From NCBI RefSeq assembly GCF_049243985.1, contig NC_135372.1:97269318-97333317 (forward strand): a DNA stretch of 64,000 nucleotides, written 5' to 3'. Made by a program: the position numbers and the translations under genes. The notes beneath the pieces are model-generated. The model saw nothing but the letters and a program-made list of their open reading frames with translations, was not told the origin of the DNA and did no database searches. Below, piece by piece: positions 10,608 to 25,126 of the stretch. Source of the stretch: Paroedura picta (Eukaryota > Chordata > Lepidosauria > Squamata > Gekkonidae). Positions within the stretch are counted from its first letter, which is position 1. Every line of letters starts with the position of its first letter.

Positions 10608-11378
10608 ATAACTGAAAAATCCAACATCCGTGTCTGGCTACAAGCTTCCTTGGCTCCCCATCTCAAAAGGAATTCTATGAGGACATGGTCACTTCCCCCT
10701 AGGGTCCCCACCTCCTTCACCTCATCCACCAACTCTTGCCTGTTTGTCAGTATTAAGTCCAGTATGGCTGAACATCTTGTGGGTTCATCTACCATTTGAT
10801 AAATGAAATTGTCAGCCAGGCAGGTCAGAAAGTTACATGACTGAGGACGCTTCGCAGAGTTTGTTTCCCAGCACACATCTGGGAAATTGAAGTCACCCAT
10901 GATGACAAGGTCCTGCCGCTTGGATATTTTCTCAAGCTGCTCACAAAGTGCAGCATCCACATCCTCTCGTTGGTCAGGCGGTTGGTTAGCAGACACCAAC
11001 CACCACACTGTTTGTTTTCCCCTCGCTTATTTTCACCCAGATGCTTTCCACTGTAGATATGCTCTCCTTCACTAGAATTTCCTGACAGGTAAGTCCTTTC
11101 CTCACATACAGTGCCACTCCTCCACCTCTTCGATCTATTCTGTTTTTTCTGAACAGTTCATATCCATCCACCATTACATTCCAGTCATGAGAATCATTCC
11201 ACCAAGTTTCTGTGATGCCTACTAGATCATACCTTTCCATCAGCATGAGAAGTTCCAGCTCTTCCTTTTTATTGCCCATGCTTCGGGCATTAGTATAAGG
11301 ACATCTGAATCCTTTTACTTTTGGTTCCCTATGAGCTGGCCTTGCTGGTTGGGCTGCCTCCGATAGTTTTCCTTCCAT
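10604..11378 (-). pseudogene. CR1 ORF2, endonuclease domain
   Basis: The apurinic-type endonuclease is spread over two frames that overlap near 11000, so there is one frameshift. Motifs in order are NARSMGNKKEELE, GITETWW (catalytic glutamate), RRGGGVALYVRKGL, VIMGDFNFPDVCW, LDLILTNR and GGSDHVLIEF (catalytic SDH). The enzyme nicks target DNA to prime reverse transcription. The frame ends at MLDF, where the linker to the RT domain has been deleted. Confidence 0.9.
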
Positions 11379-11416
11379 ACACTCCCTATGTTGATCATCT
11401 CCTTCCCCTAGTGGCT

Positions 11417-12388
11417 TTAGTTTAAAGCTCTCCTGATGAATCTCCCCAGGTTCCTGCCAAACACATTCTTCCCCAGTTTCGATAAGTGCAGTCCATCAGG
11501 TGCTAGTAGGCCTTCCTCAAGAAAGCCTATCCCATGGTCCCAGAAACCAAATCTCTCCTGCTGGCACCAACTACGCAGCCAGTGATTCACCTCCATTATC
11601 TTCCTCTCCCGACGCATTCCTCTTCCCTTGACAGGCAAGATTGAAGAGAATACCACTTGTGCTCCCATTTACTTGAGCTTCCTCCCCAGATCTTGATAGT
11701 CTTTTTTAATAGGAGTGATGGTATTCAGGGACATGTCATTCGTTCCCACATGGACCATCATAAATGGGTAGCGATCCGTAGATTTGAGGAGTTTGGGCAG
11801 CCGTTCTGAAACATCTTTAATTTTCGCCCCTGGCAAGCAACACACCTCTCGGGTTAGGGGGTCGGGCCCAGCCACATGGCGATCCATTCCTCTTAGCAGG
11901 GAGTCTCCAATTACCAGTACTCTCCTTTTTTTTTTCTTCTCAACTCCATTTCCTTCTGTCCCCGTGGCCTCTTCCCTTTGTCTTAGACTTTGTTTTGGGA
12001 CCTCTTCCCTTGTTGACCCTTGCACTTCCTCTGCAAGGGCCTGAAATCTATTCTGGAGCTCCAAGGGCCCCGAGAACTGTCTCGCTCTTTGCCGTTAAGT
12101 CTTTTTCTGAACTGTCTGCAGAGGCTCCCTATTGTGGTCAGTCTCCTTATCCTCTTCAGGACTGGTTGTATTCTTTTTATTCTGAGTTGCAGAGCTCTGG
12201 TCTATGAACTCCTCCCCTTTCTTACTTTGGGTCAGTGTAATAATTCTGTTTTCTAATCCCCTAATCTTTTCCTCCAAAAGTCTTACCAGCTTACACTTGG
12301 GGCAGCTGTAGTCCATCTTGTCTTCTGGGAGGAAGGCAATCATGTCACACTCACTGCAGATGATGGGATGAGTGTCCTGGAGGTCCAT
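11417..12388 (-). pseudogene. CR1 ORF1: zinc-ribbon, coiled coil, SGNH esterase
   Basis: A 324-codon frame begins MDLQDTHPIICSECDMIAF. Two CxxC pairs (CSEC and CPKC) suggest a zinc-binding fold. A coiled coil (LLEEKIRGLENRI) follows. The C-terminal half is an SGNH/GDSL esterase: block I VLVIGDSLLRGMD holds the serine, VHVGTND the asparagine, and DGLHLSKLG the aspartate and histidine. This two-part layout is known for CR1 ORF1, whose product binds nucleic acid; the role of the esterase is not settled. Two in-frame TAA codons (12095-12097 and 11669-11671) inactivate it; all four SGNH blocks are still readable. Confidence 0.88.
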
Positions 12389-12523
12389 TGTAATGTCTAG
12401 GCAGTGGAAGTACTAGGGAAATATAATCTACTGATATAATCTACTGATTCTAATTGCTCGGCCAAGAACTCCAGGCTAAGAGCCACAGGCCAAGAGCCCT
12501 TTGTCTCTCGCCCTTCGGCTCGC

Positions 12524-12806
12524 GCCTCTGGCGAGGAGCAGCCCTTTTTAATCCTCCCAACGATTACCCAGCAATCACCTCACCCAGGCAGCACAATAGC
12601 CTCACCTGGTCAGCAGCAACTCTCCCCAGTAGCTCTCTCCACGTGCTCTCAGTTGTCTGAGCTCTGCCTCTGGCGAGGAGCAGCCCTTTTTAATCCTCCC
12701 AACAATTACCCAGCAATCACCTCACCCAGGCAGCACAATAGCCTCACCTGGTCAGCAGCAACTCTCCCCAGTAGCTCTCTCCACGTGCTCTCAGTTGTCT
12801 GAGCTC
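12524..12806 (-). repeat. CR1 5-prime UTR, two tandem 141-bp units
   Basis: The sequence starting gcctctggcgaggagc repeats with a period of 141 (12524-12664 and 12665-about 12806). I see one difference, gatt against aatt. The units sit at the 5-prime end of the CR1 copy, where promoter activity is expected. The near identity means the duplication is recent or was copied with the element. Confidence 0.85.
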
Positions 12807-13040
12807 ATCCCTGCATCCCTGAGTAAGATCCTTGCTTTGTGACTGCATATGTCTCATTCTGGATGAAATGGGCTTTAGCTGCTGCCTACAATTTATAAGA
12901 AGTATGTTTTCACTAGCTGGGATAAAAGTTGAAGGAAAGTGATCTTGTAGTTTGTGGGAAAATAATTTTAAATATTGGTCTTGATAAATGCATAGGGAAA
13001 CTGCATGCCTGACTAATGTGTATGCTTTTCAAATCCACAG

Positions 13041-15749
<2,709 letters not shown>

Positions 15750-18700
15750 AAACTGATTACTTGGTTTACAGACTTAGTTTTGCTTTGTTCAGTCTGTACA
15801 GCTTTGCACTTTATGTAGAATTTCTCTGAATTAATCTTCTTTCAACCTGAGCCACTCTGAATCTGTACAATGCAGATTCTTAAACAGATATTCTGTAATT
15901 CTGAAAATACATTCCAAAACCCATTTATTAGTTTTTTGCTTCTCTTCTCCATCTCTATAATCCATCTCCTCAGGGTCCATCTTATAATGTTGCTCCTGTT
16001 GTATTTCCACTAGTTTCCTGTGCCCTGGAGGCACTGCATACTTGGAGATCTTGAAGCCAGACTGAATAGTTCTAGAACAAGTTGTGATGTCAGACATTTA
16101 ATCCCATTCTTTACTAATGTTTTACTAATTACTTCAGTGAGTGTAGATGGAAGAAATTCTGACAGCTTGTTTAGACACAGAAATATATAATTACTTACAC
16201 TTTTGATGCAGTTGATGCATATTTCCTTCCTGACAGAATTTGTTTGGAAAGATGTTTACCTAATATGCCTAATAGGGGTATAGTTTAAAAGTTGCTAAGT
16301 TTTGATGGGAATTTTACATTTTTGATACTTATACTACAACAATAAACCAATATTGTAGCTAATTTGCAATGACAGGAATGACATTCTGCATCTTGATTGC
16401 CTCTGCAACTGAGTGAGGTAATATTTAATGAAGTTCAAAAGCATTGGTGTCCAACCTTTTTGAGTATAAGGAACCATTTATTAACATAAGAACAATTGTA
16501 GACCCTCCACACAATAGTAATTGTACAATTAGTATCCATTGATTGAGAAAATACACGATTTCATAAAGATCAAATTGACTGCTTAGTGTGCATTGGGATT
16601 TGTGGACCACTTGCAGTAACTCTGGACCCCTGGAATTTCCTGCATCCAAGTTGGGAACCACTGTTCTTATGTATCCACAAGTTATCTAAGACAGAGTGAT
16701 TGACCAACAATTTTGTAAAAAGTTGAGACCTCTGAAAATATGAGCATAAATTACTGTGGGAAGGAAAATAGTTTTCATAGCCAGAACAAAATTTGAGTCC
16801 AGTAGTACCTTTAAGACTAACAAAGTTTTCATAACTAGTAACTGCTGTGGAAACATTTAAGTCTCTTTGTCTCGACTAAGGTTAACCTTAGGTTTTCAGT
16901 GGCTCTCGTGAACCGAACAATGCAAATCAGAGCAAAAAGTTTTATATAGATGCAGGTTGTGGAAACATTCCATGAAGTCAGTGGAAGTGCAGTGACAATG
17001 CCACTGGCATGCATAAATGAGAATGTACATCATGGCTGATGTGCATCATTTTCCATCTACCTCTGTTGAATCACATGAGCTGTTTACAACACAGAAAGAA
17101 TGACTTAGGAAGTGAAAACTTAAACTGCACGGTGTATTTTGGGTGATGCATTCTGAGTAATTAAATTTTCACCATTTTTAGTGATGTACTAGAAAAAACA
17201 ACAGGAGACTGTACCACCTTTGCATTATTCTTTGTTAAGGGATAAAAGGGAAAGACCTGCAGTTCACTAGTTCTGGTTTTTAACAAAATTGTTTTTAATT
17301 ATTGTAAGCCACCTTGCACCTTGGGGAGAGGCAAAATGTAAATAATTGTAATTATTGACTGAAACAATCTCACATATATAAAACACTTTCATCATCATTT
17401 AAAATAAAAAGCATAAGGCTCCCTTCTTAGTATTTTTTGGCATTGAGTTGGGCAAGACAGTGACAGTCTATATATTTCAAAGCAAACTGTTGCAATAGGG
17501 TGTCTGATTTTGACATCCAAAGGACGGTTGAACCCACCCTGTACCTGCTGCCTATGTCTCCATGATCCTAAAGTGGTTTTTTTGCCATCTGTGCACACTT
17601 ACAGTATTGGCTTGGTAAAAGGAGAAATACACTTCAGAATATGAGGTGTGGAAGATTCTGCCTGCCTCTCCCAAGATCCTTTTGTTGATAAAATAACCTC
17701 CCTCTTTCCATGTGTTCTGTGTAGTTCGGTGTGATTAAATACAGAACTGAAACTATTTAACAAACTAAAATATACCCAGATCAAATTATACTGTTTGGCT
17801 ACAGTATTCAGAATCTAACTTGTGTACATAATTGTATGCAAATTATGCTGCTCCTCAATAGGGACAATATGGTGGTCATGATTAGATCTGAAACATCTAC
17901 ATTGGAGAATATTTCTTCTCCAATGGACACAGCAAGGAGGCATCACAAAATAACCTGTTCTTATCTCAGAAATGATGAAAAATCCATAAACTGGTGGATA
18001 ACCAGATAAGTTCTATTAGTTCAACCACCCCATGGGCTAATAATGATGGATGTGGGGGGGGGGGCAGGGGAGGCTGTTCTTCAGCTGTGTAACCAAAGAA
18101 AGACAGTATCAGATAAAGGACTGTGATCTTAACCTACTCATGGTTTGGCCAGTAAAGTTGGCATGATAAGATTTTGGGAAGCTGAGTTGGCAGAATTATG
18201 TACCACAGAATTATGTAACACAGGCAGGCAACATCTTGATAAAAGACATGGAAGTTGCCAAGGAGACACCAAGGTCTCCTAAGGTTCCTATACTATATAC
18301 CAGATGATGGCAAAGTTCCTTGTCAGGGAGTGGAGGCCAATGAACTGGGCTTAAAAGCTCAGGACTGACCAGACTAACCCCTGTAATTCTTTTCCACCAA
18401 CACAAAAAGCATCAACTGAACCTTTTAGGGTTCCTTTGTGTGGTGTGAAATATTGCCCGATTGATCACACACCAGCTAAAAAACATTGATGTATTTGTAT
18501 TTATTGCATTGTATTTGTATATATGTATCAAAAGCAGCCAGTGAATTCAAAAGAATCAAATAAGATGAAATTTACTTATGGAACTGAATACAGAGATCAT
18601 CCGTTAGTGCTATCCAGAATCCAGCAAACCTGAAGTTAGCTTAAAAAGGATCCGTAGTAGATGGGACATACAAGCAAACCTGGAATTGCTCTGCTGCCAT

Positions 18701-18936
18701 CTAAATTCATGTTTCTTTGATCAGCCCAAGTTATCCCTTTTCCTTCAGGAAAGAAACAATGGGCAGACTCTACTGAATGCACCCTCACACAGTGCTCTAG
18801 TGATGATAATAGCTGAGGAAGCTAACTGCTGACTTTGATCAGTCCAGTCCACATTAATGAATGCCTGTGTTATTGTAGGTACAGTGGAAATACAGAGTTC
18901 ATGCAGGCAGGGCTAGATGATATAAGATGTTTACCT
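15750..18936. other. Gene-free stretch between RPL10A and the receptor locus
   Basis: AT-rich DNA with no recognised exon. A fragment at about 16786-16832 (ttgagtccagtagtaccttt aagac) belongs to the palindromic repeat family also seen at 32.8, 33.2 and 56.1 kb. A poly-G run lies near 18055. In human the next gene after RPL10A is TEAD3; nothing like it appears here. Confidence 0.5.
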
Positions 18937-19173
18937 TTACTCCACATTATGTGGATCCCTTGATCCAAATGAGATGTTCACATACTCCCCTGGCCCTAAG
19001 GAAGACTGCACAGCGTTTGCCTTACTGGGATGATTTACGGTAACAGATCTTAGGGGAAATGTTGTGTTGACATATGTAACCTCCTCTGCCCTTGATTTAG
19101 GCTTCTTCAATACTGCATATACTGCATTCATTTCTGATTCCAAGGGATTTCTGATGAAGTTGCATTCATGCAT
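18937..19173 (-). CDS. TREM-family inhibitory receptor, cytoplasmic tail exon
   Basis: After a tgtttag acceptor the exon reads in phase 0 to a TAA at 18937-18939. It carries three tyrosine motifs: NAVYAVLKK (ITIM-like, but alanine at -2), EEVTYVNTTFP and GPGEYVNISFG. The last two contain YVN, a pattern bound by Grb2-type SH2 domains. The second resembles the human TREML1 tail motif VTYATVIFP. These suggest phosphatase or adaptor recruitment. The other two phases hit stops early, which supports this frame. A short exon linking it to the membrane exon is still missing. Confidence 0.72.
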   Translation of the reverse strand: MHECNFIRNPLESEMNAVYAVLKKPKSRAEEVTYVNTTFPLRSVTVNHPSKANAVQSSLGPGEYVNISFGSRDPHNVE

Positions 19174-19199
19174 CTAAACAATGATAAAGATAACATTTA

Positions 19200-20285
19200 A
19201 AAAATGTCAGTCTTATTTTACTCCCTAAGATACTTTTTGTTAAATTTTAGCATTGTATGTGAGTTATTATATTTGTTACTATATGCTTTGTATTTGTAAT
19301 ATTTATGTTGGTGATATGTTGTGTGTTATTGACATTTAAAAAGTGTAAATGCTGTACCTTTCCAAGCCTTCCCATTTCTTCAGCAATCTGCCATTTGTCC
19401 CAAAGCTCTTTTCTGAGGATCAGGAAAGCCTCATCACTTCACCAATCACTAAACATAATAAAGCTCAAGTTGACAGCTCACTCCCTACCTGGTTGGCCCT
19501 CCCTGGGGGTGTGCTGCACAGAGAAAGGGAGGGGGCAGAGGGGCAGAGGGCAGAGGGCCAGTCAGCTCAAATTGTATGCAGACAATTCACTCCCTCCCTA
19601 CCTGATTGCCCCCTTCCTGGAAATAGTCCCCCAAAGGAGATGGCCCTCAGCCAGAATTGCCTGCCCTGGTAGTTTAGCCCCGATCAGGAGGGAGCGACCA
19701 GGAACGGCTAAAAAGAGAGTCAGTTCTCCACCTCTAATGTCCTGCTGGTTACAGAAGTCTGTTGGGTGGAAGAGGAGGCAGAGCATGCTGCACTGCCAGT
19801 AAGTTGCCCTGGCCTCTTTCAATTCAGAGAACATGGGAGGGGAGTGAGCTACCTTCAGAGAACATGGGAGGGTTGTGAGAAGCCCAGAAATGGCTTCCTG
19901 CTGGCCCTCTGGGACCCTGGGAATGTTTACTCATGAGTAAATCATGTGAGGTTTGTGATTTGCAATCTGAGCAGGGAGAAATGCTTTGGAGGTAACCATC
20001 ACAAGCAATTGCAGCAGGGAAAATAATGCTGATGTAGAATTATACTTTCCATAGGGATACCACCTTGGTCTTGCTGCAATCTTTCCAAAACCATCACAGC
20101 AAATTTGAGACCAATGGCATGGAATTGATTATGTCCCACTCATTCAGGAAACCTTTCCAGGGATGTCATGAAACCCTGATTGAGAAAGCTTCCATTAAAT
20201 ACTATATTGATCAAGTGCTTTCTGAAGGCTGAGGACTGGTTTTTTGTTTTTGTTAAGCATTAATAATTTTTTAAAAGAAACATAC
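19200..20285. other. Intron of the inhibitory receptor, no repeat recognised
   Basis: A purine-rich patch near 19515-19565 has agggcag-type short repeats. No further exon could be defined, though a short phase 1-to-0 exon is expected in this interval. Confidence 0.4.
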
Positions 20286-20392
20286 CTCTCACATTACTTT
20301 TAGTGAACATCATGAGAATTAGAATACTGATGAATGCAATAATTAAAATGCCAGCCATGCTAGAGCCCACTGCCAGAGCAACATGGTAAATG
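20286..20392 (-). CDS. TREM-family inhibitory receptor, transmembrane exon
   Basis: The exon lies between a ttcttacag acceptor and a gtatgt donor. It encodes YHVALAVGSSMAGILIIAFI then SILILMMFTKSN. This is one hydrophobic span closed by a lysine, with no charged residue inside the membrane. An activating DAP12-coupled receptor would have one, so the gene fits an inhibitory type. The exon starts in phase 2, while V domain 2 ends in phase 1, so at least one stem exon between them has not been identified. Confidence 0.7.
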
Positions 20393-21754
20393 CTGTAAGA
20401 ATATACAAAACATTCATTAGTCCTATCCTTAAAACTACTGATTACCTGATAATTTGAAAGGACATAATTAGACTTCAAATTTGACTTCCCTCCATTTTCA
20501 TTGGAAGTTACAGGTATGCAAATAGTCCAAGATTTTTAAAATTATTATTTGAATTGATAAAGCATTTTAGATAATCCAGGACCCAGAATGTTAACATAAT
20601 TTTGATAACATTCAGGAGAGAAGCTGTTTAGTCCCAGAGTGTTGTGTCTTTCTAAGTTTCTAATTGCCATAGTTACATCAGATCATAGTTGGTGAATCTA
20701 AAGTCTTAACATCTTCATTGGATAATTAAGGTCATTTGATTAGTAGGATGCTTTTGCAATATGAATGTATATTAAGTCTATCTGCTAAATTCAACAAAGT
20801 ATGGCATTTATGTGTCTTCAAATAGAAATCCAGAAAGGCTTTAAAAGCTAAAGTCTACCATGGCATTTTGGCTCACATAATTTGCTTGGATCAAACTGAA
20901 CTACAAAACAGGAAAATGAATAGGAAGATAGAAAGAATATCTGCCAGCAAACAGAAATCCCCCATTCCAATGATTTTAGTTCTAGATTTAATTGCAGTAC
21001 CTTGGGTTATTCTCCTTGGTTATTGTTACATTGCCATGATTTTTCTGTTCTGCAAAAATAAAATAAAGAAAATAAAGAATTAGACTTTTGGCCTTGTTAT
21101 TGTCACTTTTCTTTACAGTCTTCTCTGGATGTAGCTATCCTGACTGCTTAGCCACTCTACTCTCAAAATTGTGTTAAGTAACATTGGCCCCAGGAATGAT
21201 ATTTAGAATACTCTGTGAAAAGTGTTTAGAGCACGTTAGAAAAAGTGGGTATTCCATTGTTTCTTGCTTCTAGTAAATAACTTTTTAAAATCAATGGCTG
21301 GACACTTCCAGAAATGCAAATATGTTTATATAACTTAATCTATGCTACTTTTTATCCAACATTTTAGAGACTGAAAATATGAATTTCATTTTGAGGGCCA
21401 TGATTTTAAAAAGTTACTGCCTTTGGTGAGGGTGGTATTTAAATATAATAAAATAAAATAAATAAATAAATAATATTTCTTGTATCATTCAGGATATAGC
21501 CTTTGGGGTTTTGGGATGTAAATTTTTCCAGGTTAATCTCTGCCCCCGAAATATAAAAAGAATAGCAAGAGCTGAAAAAACTAGTCCTTGATATGCCCGT
21601 TGAGCATGAGAGATGTTCCTTTTGTAAACTAAATTGGTACAGTCCCAGGAAGGTTGCATTATGTGATTTTTCTGCATCTGTAGACTAGCCTTGAGATCTC
21701 AGGTACTCCTTCTATATGTTACAGGTATTAATTATATTACTAGGAACTGCTCAC

Positions 21755-22156
21755 CTTCTTGGACTATCACTGTGAGTTTTTTAAAAGGTATAATGTTCCA
21801 ACCATCAAGAAACCCAAACCAGTATATCCCTGAATCTTCCAGCTGAAGATCTGTCATGGATAAAGAAGTGCAACCATTTGTTGAATCTCTTATTATGATC
21901 CTTTGATTTGGATCAGTAGTTAAATTCTTCCACCCTGGTCCCAAGAGCTGTCCAGGGGCTTTGGGATCACATAGTTCTCCTTTGCACCAGATTTTCTTTT
22001 TTTTCAGATGCTGCTGTCCACAAAAGCCCACCATGCTGAGGGGCTCTCCTCGTATTACTGTCACCTCTACTGGTCTCCATTCTGCTTTGCTTGGACTTTC
22101 AAAGGAAGGTGTTCTAAATGTTGCAAGTGAATTGGTTGTACTAGGTACTGAAATAC
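21755..22156 (-). CDS. TREM-family inhibitory receptor, V domain 2
   Basis: A phase 1-1 exon of 402 bases, evidently a tandem duplicate of the exon at 25.1-25.5 kb, including its linker (TPSFESPSKAEW). Domain motifs are LSMVGFCGQQ, KIWCKGELC, STNGCTSLSMTDLQ and LEDSGIYWFGFLDG. It shares the unusual features of domain 1: no F-strand cysteine and a cysteine opening strand E. Both domains keep an open frame and good splice sites (ccaccacag and gtgagc). Two V exons in one gene is the simplest reading, because no signal exon was seen between them; two genes are not excluded. Confidence 0.9.
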
Positions 22157-23933
22157 CTGTGGTGGTGGGGAAACATTAAAAACATACATAATTATCAAAA
22201 CAAGTCTTTGGCACTTGCCTTATACAGTGAATCAGACCTCTCCGTCCCTCTTGCTCAGAACTGTTCACATAGAATGGCAATGGTTTTCTGAGAACTTTCC
22301 CTGCATTTTTTACTTGGAGATTTAATCTGGGACTTTCCTCATGCAACTTATGGTCTCCACCACTAAGCTATCAGACTAAAGTTGGGAGACACCAATGACT
22401 CTTTAAGGATGATCTATCCATAATTTTCCCATGTTGCATAGTAGAAACTTTTTTATCGTTAAAGAGGATCCTTTCTCTTCTTTTCACAAGTGGAAAAACT
22501 GGTTAGATCCAATCCAGTATGTAAATGTTCTTTTTCTTTTTTCTGAATTCTTCCTGCCTCCTCTGGATCCTTTGTGTGAAATATAATTTATTAAAAAGAA
22601 CACATGAGAAAAACTCAGAAGCAGAGAAGACCCAGAAGTCCCCTATATTTGTGATCTAGCTGAAGACAAGTGCTCCACCCCTCATACCCAAGCAGAGGAG
22701 GAGGAAATTTGGTTCCCCCCCCCCTTATTCATGGCAGCAGAGAGCTCATAAACACTCATGCTAGAAAGAGGAGCACCACCCACAAGCAATTAGCTGTTAA
22801 AGGCTGCTCTAGCTTCTTGTACTATAGATATATCTGACAATCACTTTCTAGCACAAGAAAACACACATTGGCTCATTTGTTGCATGGGATCATTGTCTTT
22901 TAAGAAAACATTTTTTCCACAGATAGCAAGACCACTGCTGTCCTAAATGCTGTCTAGAATGTGGATGCAATCATACTGTTTAACAAAATCCATAACATCA
23001 CTGATGATTAGGGCATGAGTTCCTCCAAGCTATGATTACAGTGCTCATCTTGTAAAAACTTAAGGAAGTTGCAAAATGTGGTGATTGTTGAAACCCCTTA
23101 TCACATTCATCCTAACATACAGTAATGCTTCATGCTTTGCCTCGAGGTTTTAAAATAAGCAACAATAGTTTGGTCCCCAATGCTTATTCAATACTTACTC
23201 AGAACTGAAGTGGAGAAAAAGTTATGCTTTCTCAGCAATAGAGTTTTAGAAGTAGTTGGGTAGACCATAAAATTCCTTCCCGTCACTAAGATGCTCACAT
23301 AAAGGATTAAAAAAATATTTTACATTTATTTTTGAAAGATAATTAAAACACACAGTTTGCGTATATCTAATTCTAAATATTTTTTTATTATTTTGTGTAC
23401 CTCTTTATAAAGGTACTTTATATAATTTTACTGTCATGACCATTTAGCTACATTTTCATTCTACAGATATCCTTAGATGAAGAATGCCCCATTCTGAAAT
23501 ACATCTTAATTTTATAATCTGTATTAAAACAATTTCTATATCTAACTGGCAATCATTTTTGTTGTTGCTTATGATGAAACATTGTCTCATGACATTGGAC
23601 TAGGATTTGCTTTTGAGTCATTACTACCACATCCTTCTCCAAACTTCTCTAAATCGAGATCAACTTCAGTCCTATACAAGTTCTTTCTTGGTAATGCCAA
23701 AGATTATCTGCAAAAGACATTTTCTCTTTTTTGTGCACTTTATTCAGTCTGCTTAAAAAAGTAGAGAAATACCAACATGACCAGAGTTTGTCTTACTCAA
23801 CAAGTCTACCTATTTGCAACACAACAGGTCTCCATGATGCATGGAGTGAATGCTATGTCACTGCCTTTGAAACAAGGCTTGCAGGAATCAAATTATCTTG
23901 CAAATGACCTAGGCAGTAATATAGGCCCTAGAA

Positions 23934-24069
23934 TGGTGGTAGTCAACTTGTGGTCCTCCAGATGTCCATGGACTACAGTTCCCATGAGCCCCTGCCAGCA
24001 AATGCTGGCAGGGGCTCATGGGAATTGTAGTCCATGGACATCTGGAGGACCACAGGTTGACTACCCCTG
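23934..24069. mobile_element. Palindromic hAT-type MITE
   Basis: The two halves are inverted copies (ggtcctccagatgtccatgg and its complement) around a short centre, with ends of the type caggggtagtcaac. Perfect 8-bp direct repeats ccctagaa flank it (23926-23933 and 24070-24077), the duplication length made by hAT transposases. No coding capacity. A shorter member lies at 35.3 kb. Confidence 0.9.
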
Positions 24070-24137
24070 CCCTAGAACACAACTGTCTTAGGGTTGTTGA
24101 CTTCAGTTCTTAGTGAGAAGATAACAACTATTATCTT

Positions 24138-24468
24138 CAGTCTGGATAAGAGGCAGTTGAGAGGGGACATGATTGCTGTCTTTAAGTATTTGAAAGTTTG
24201 TCACTTAGAGGAAGGCAGGGAAAGGTTCCTGTTGGCAGCAGATGATAGGTCCCGCAGCAATGGTACGGCTAGATATCAGGAAAAACTTTTTCACAGAGTA
24301 GTTCAGCAGCAGAATTGGATGCCTAAGGAGGTGGCGAACACCCCCTCACTGGCTGTTTTTAAGCAGCAGCTGAGCAGATACTTTTCATGGATGCTTTGGG
24401 CTGATCCTGCACTGAGCAGATGGCTGGACTAGATGGCCTGTATGGCCCCTTCCAGCAATATGATTCTA
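24138..24468 (+). mobile_element. CR1 LINE 3-prime fragment
   Basis: It encodes LDKRQLRGDMIAVFKYLKVC HLEEGR and ends gactagatggcctgtatggc, then a short tail with gattcta. It lies between the two V exons of the inhibitory receptor, antisense to that gene. It is 5-prime truncated and more divergent than the 8.8-kb copy. Confidence 0.9.
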
Positions 24469-25126
24469 AACATGAGTTTAATAGTTCTGGAAACTGCATT
24501 TCTATTAGCAGGAAAGGCTAAATAGTGTAGAGATCTATACAAAAAAAATCTTATCACTTTAACCATCTTAGGTTTCCAAGGATGTCTTGGGGAAAGTTAT
24601 TACAAACTGGTATAAAATTAATATGCTTACAGTGGAGATATACCTTTCTGATAAATATATATATTCACAGCCAAAAAAATCAGGTGAATTAAAGTTCTGA
24701 TTCCTTCTGCTATATCTGATACTGTTATATATCTACCAAACTACTTATTCAAGTGTAACAATGTGACGTCAAGTGTGGATGGGACATTATATCCAGGCTA
24801 ATATTGCATGTCAAACTCAGGCATTGGTAGATTTTAGTTTATAACTAACAAAGCATACTTGCGCAAGATATACTCCAAACCTATAGAGCTAAATGTGCAA
24901 ACAGATGACCATAAGAGTGGTTGAGGACTGAAGGTGTATCCAATGCATGGTCATCCCTTATAGCCCCTTCACAATGGCAACTCCACTTCTCTACCTTTCA
25001 TGCCACAGACAGCAGTAAAATGTGGGCTCAATATAATGTACCCATAGAACAACATAGGACTTGCAATTTTTTAACGTGCTCAGTTACCTCAGACACTGCC
25101 CATTGTAGTTTTCTTGAAGTTCTCAC

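Larger units (their letters stand above)
8844..12806 (-). mobile_element. CR1 LINE, nearly full length, inactive
   Basis: The element reads right to left: tandem 5-prime UTR units (12524-12806), ORF1 (12388-11417), endonuclease (11378 to about 10604), reverse transcriptase (10607-8908), then a tail of catagaat units at 8844. It lies in what was RPL10A intron 1. ORF1 has two in-frame stops but no frameshift. ORF2 is broken by shifts and by a deletion of about 367 bp at 10614-10622. It is the most complete LINE in the window. Confidence 0.93.

Noticed and set aside
21489-21677. Possible stem or second membrane exon 77 bp after V domain 2
   Set aside because: There is an acceptor-like ctacag and an open frame, but no usable donor, and two phases are open, so the frame cannot be chosen.
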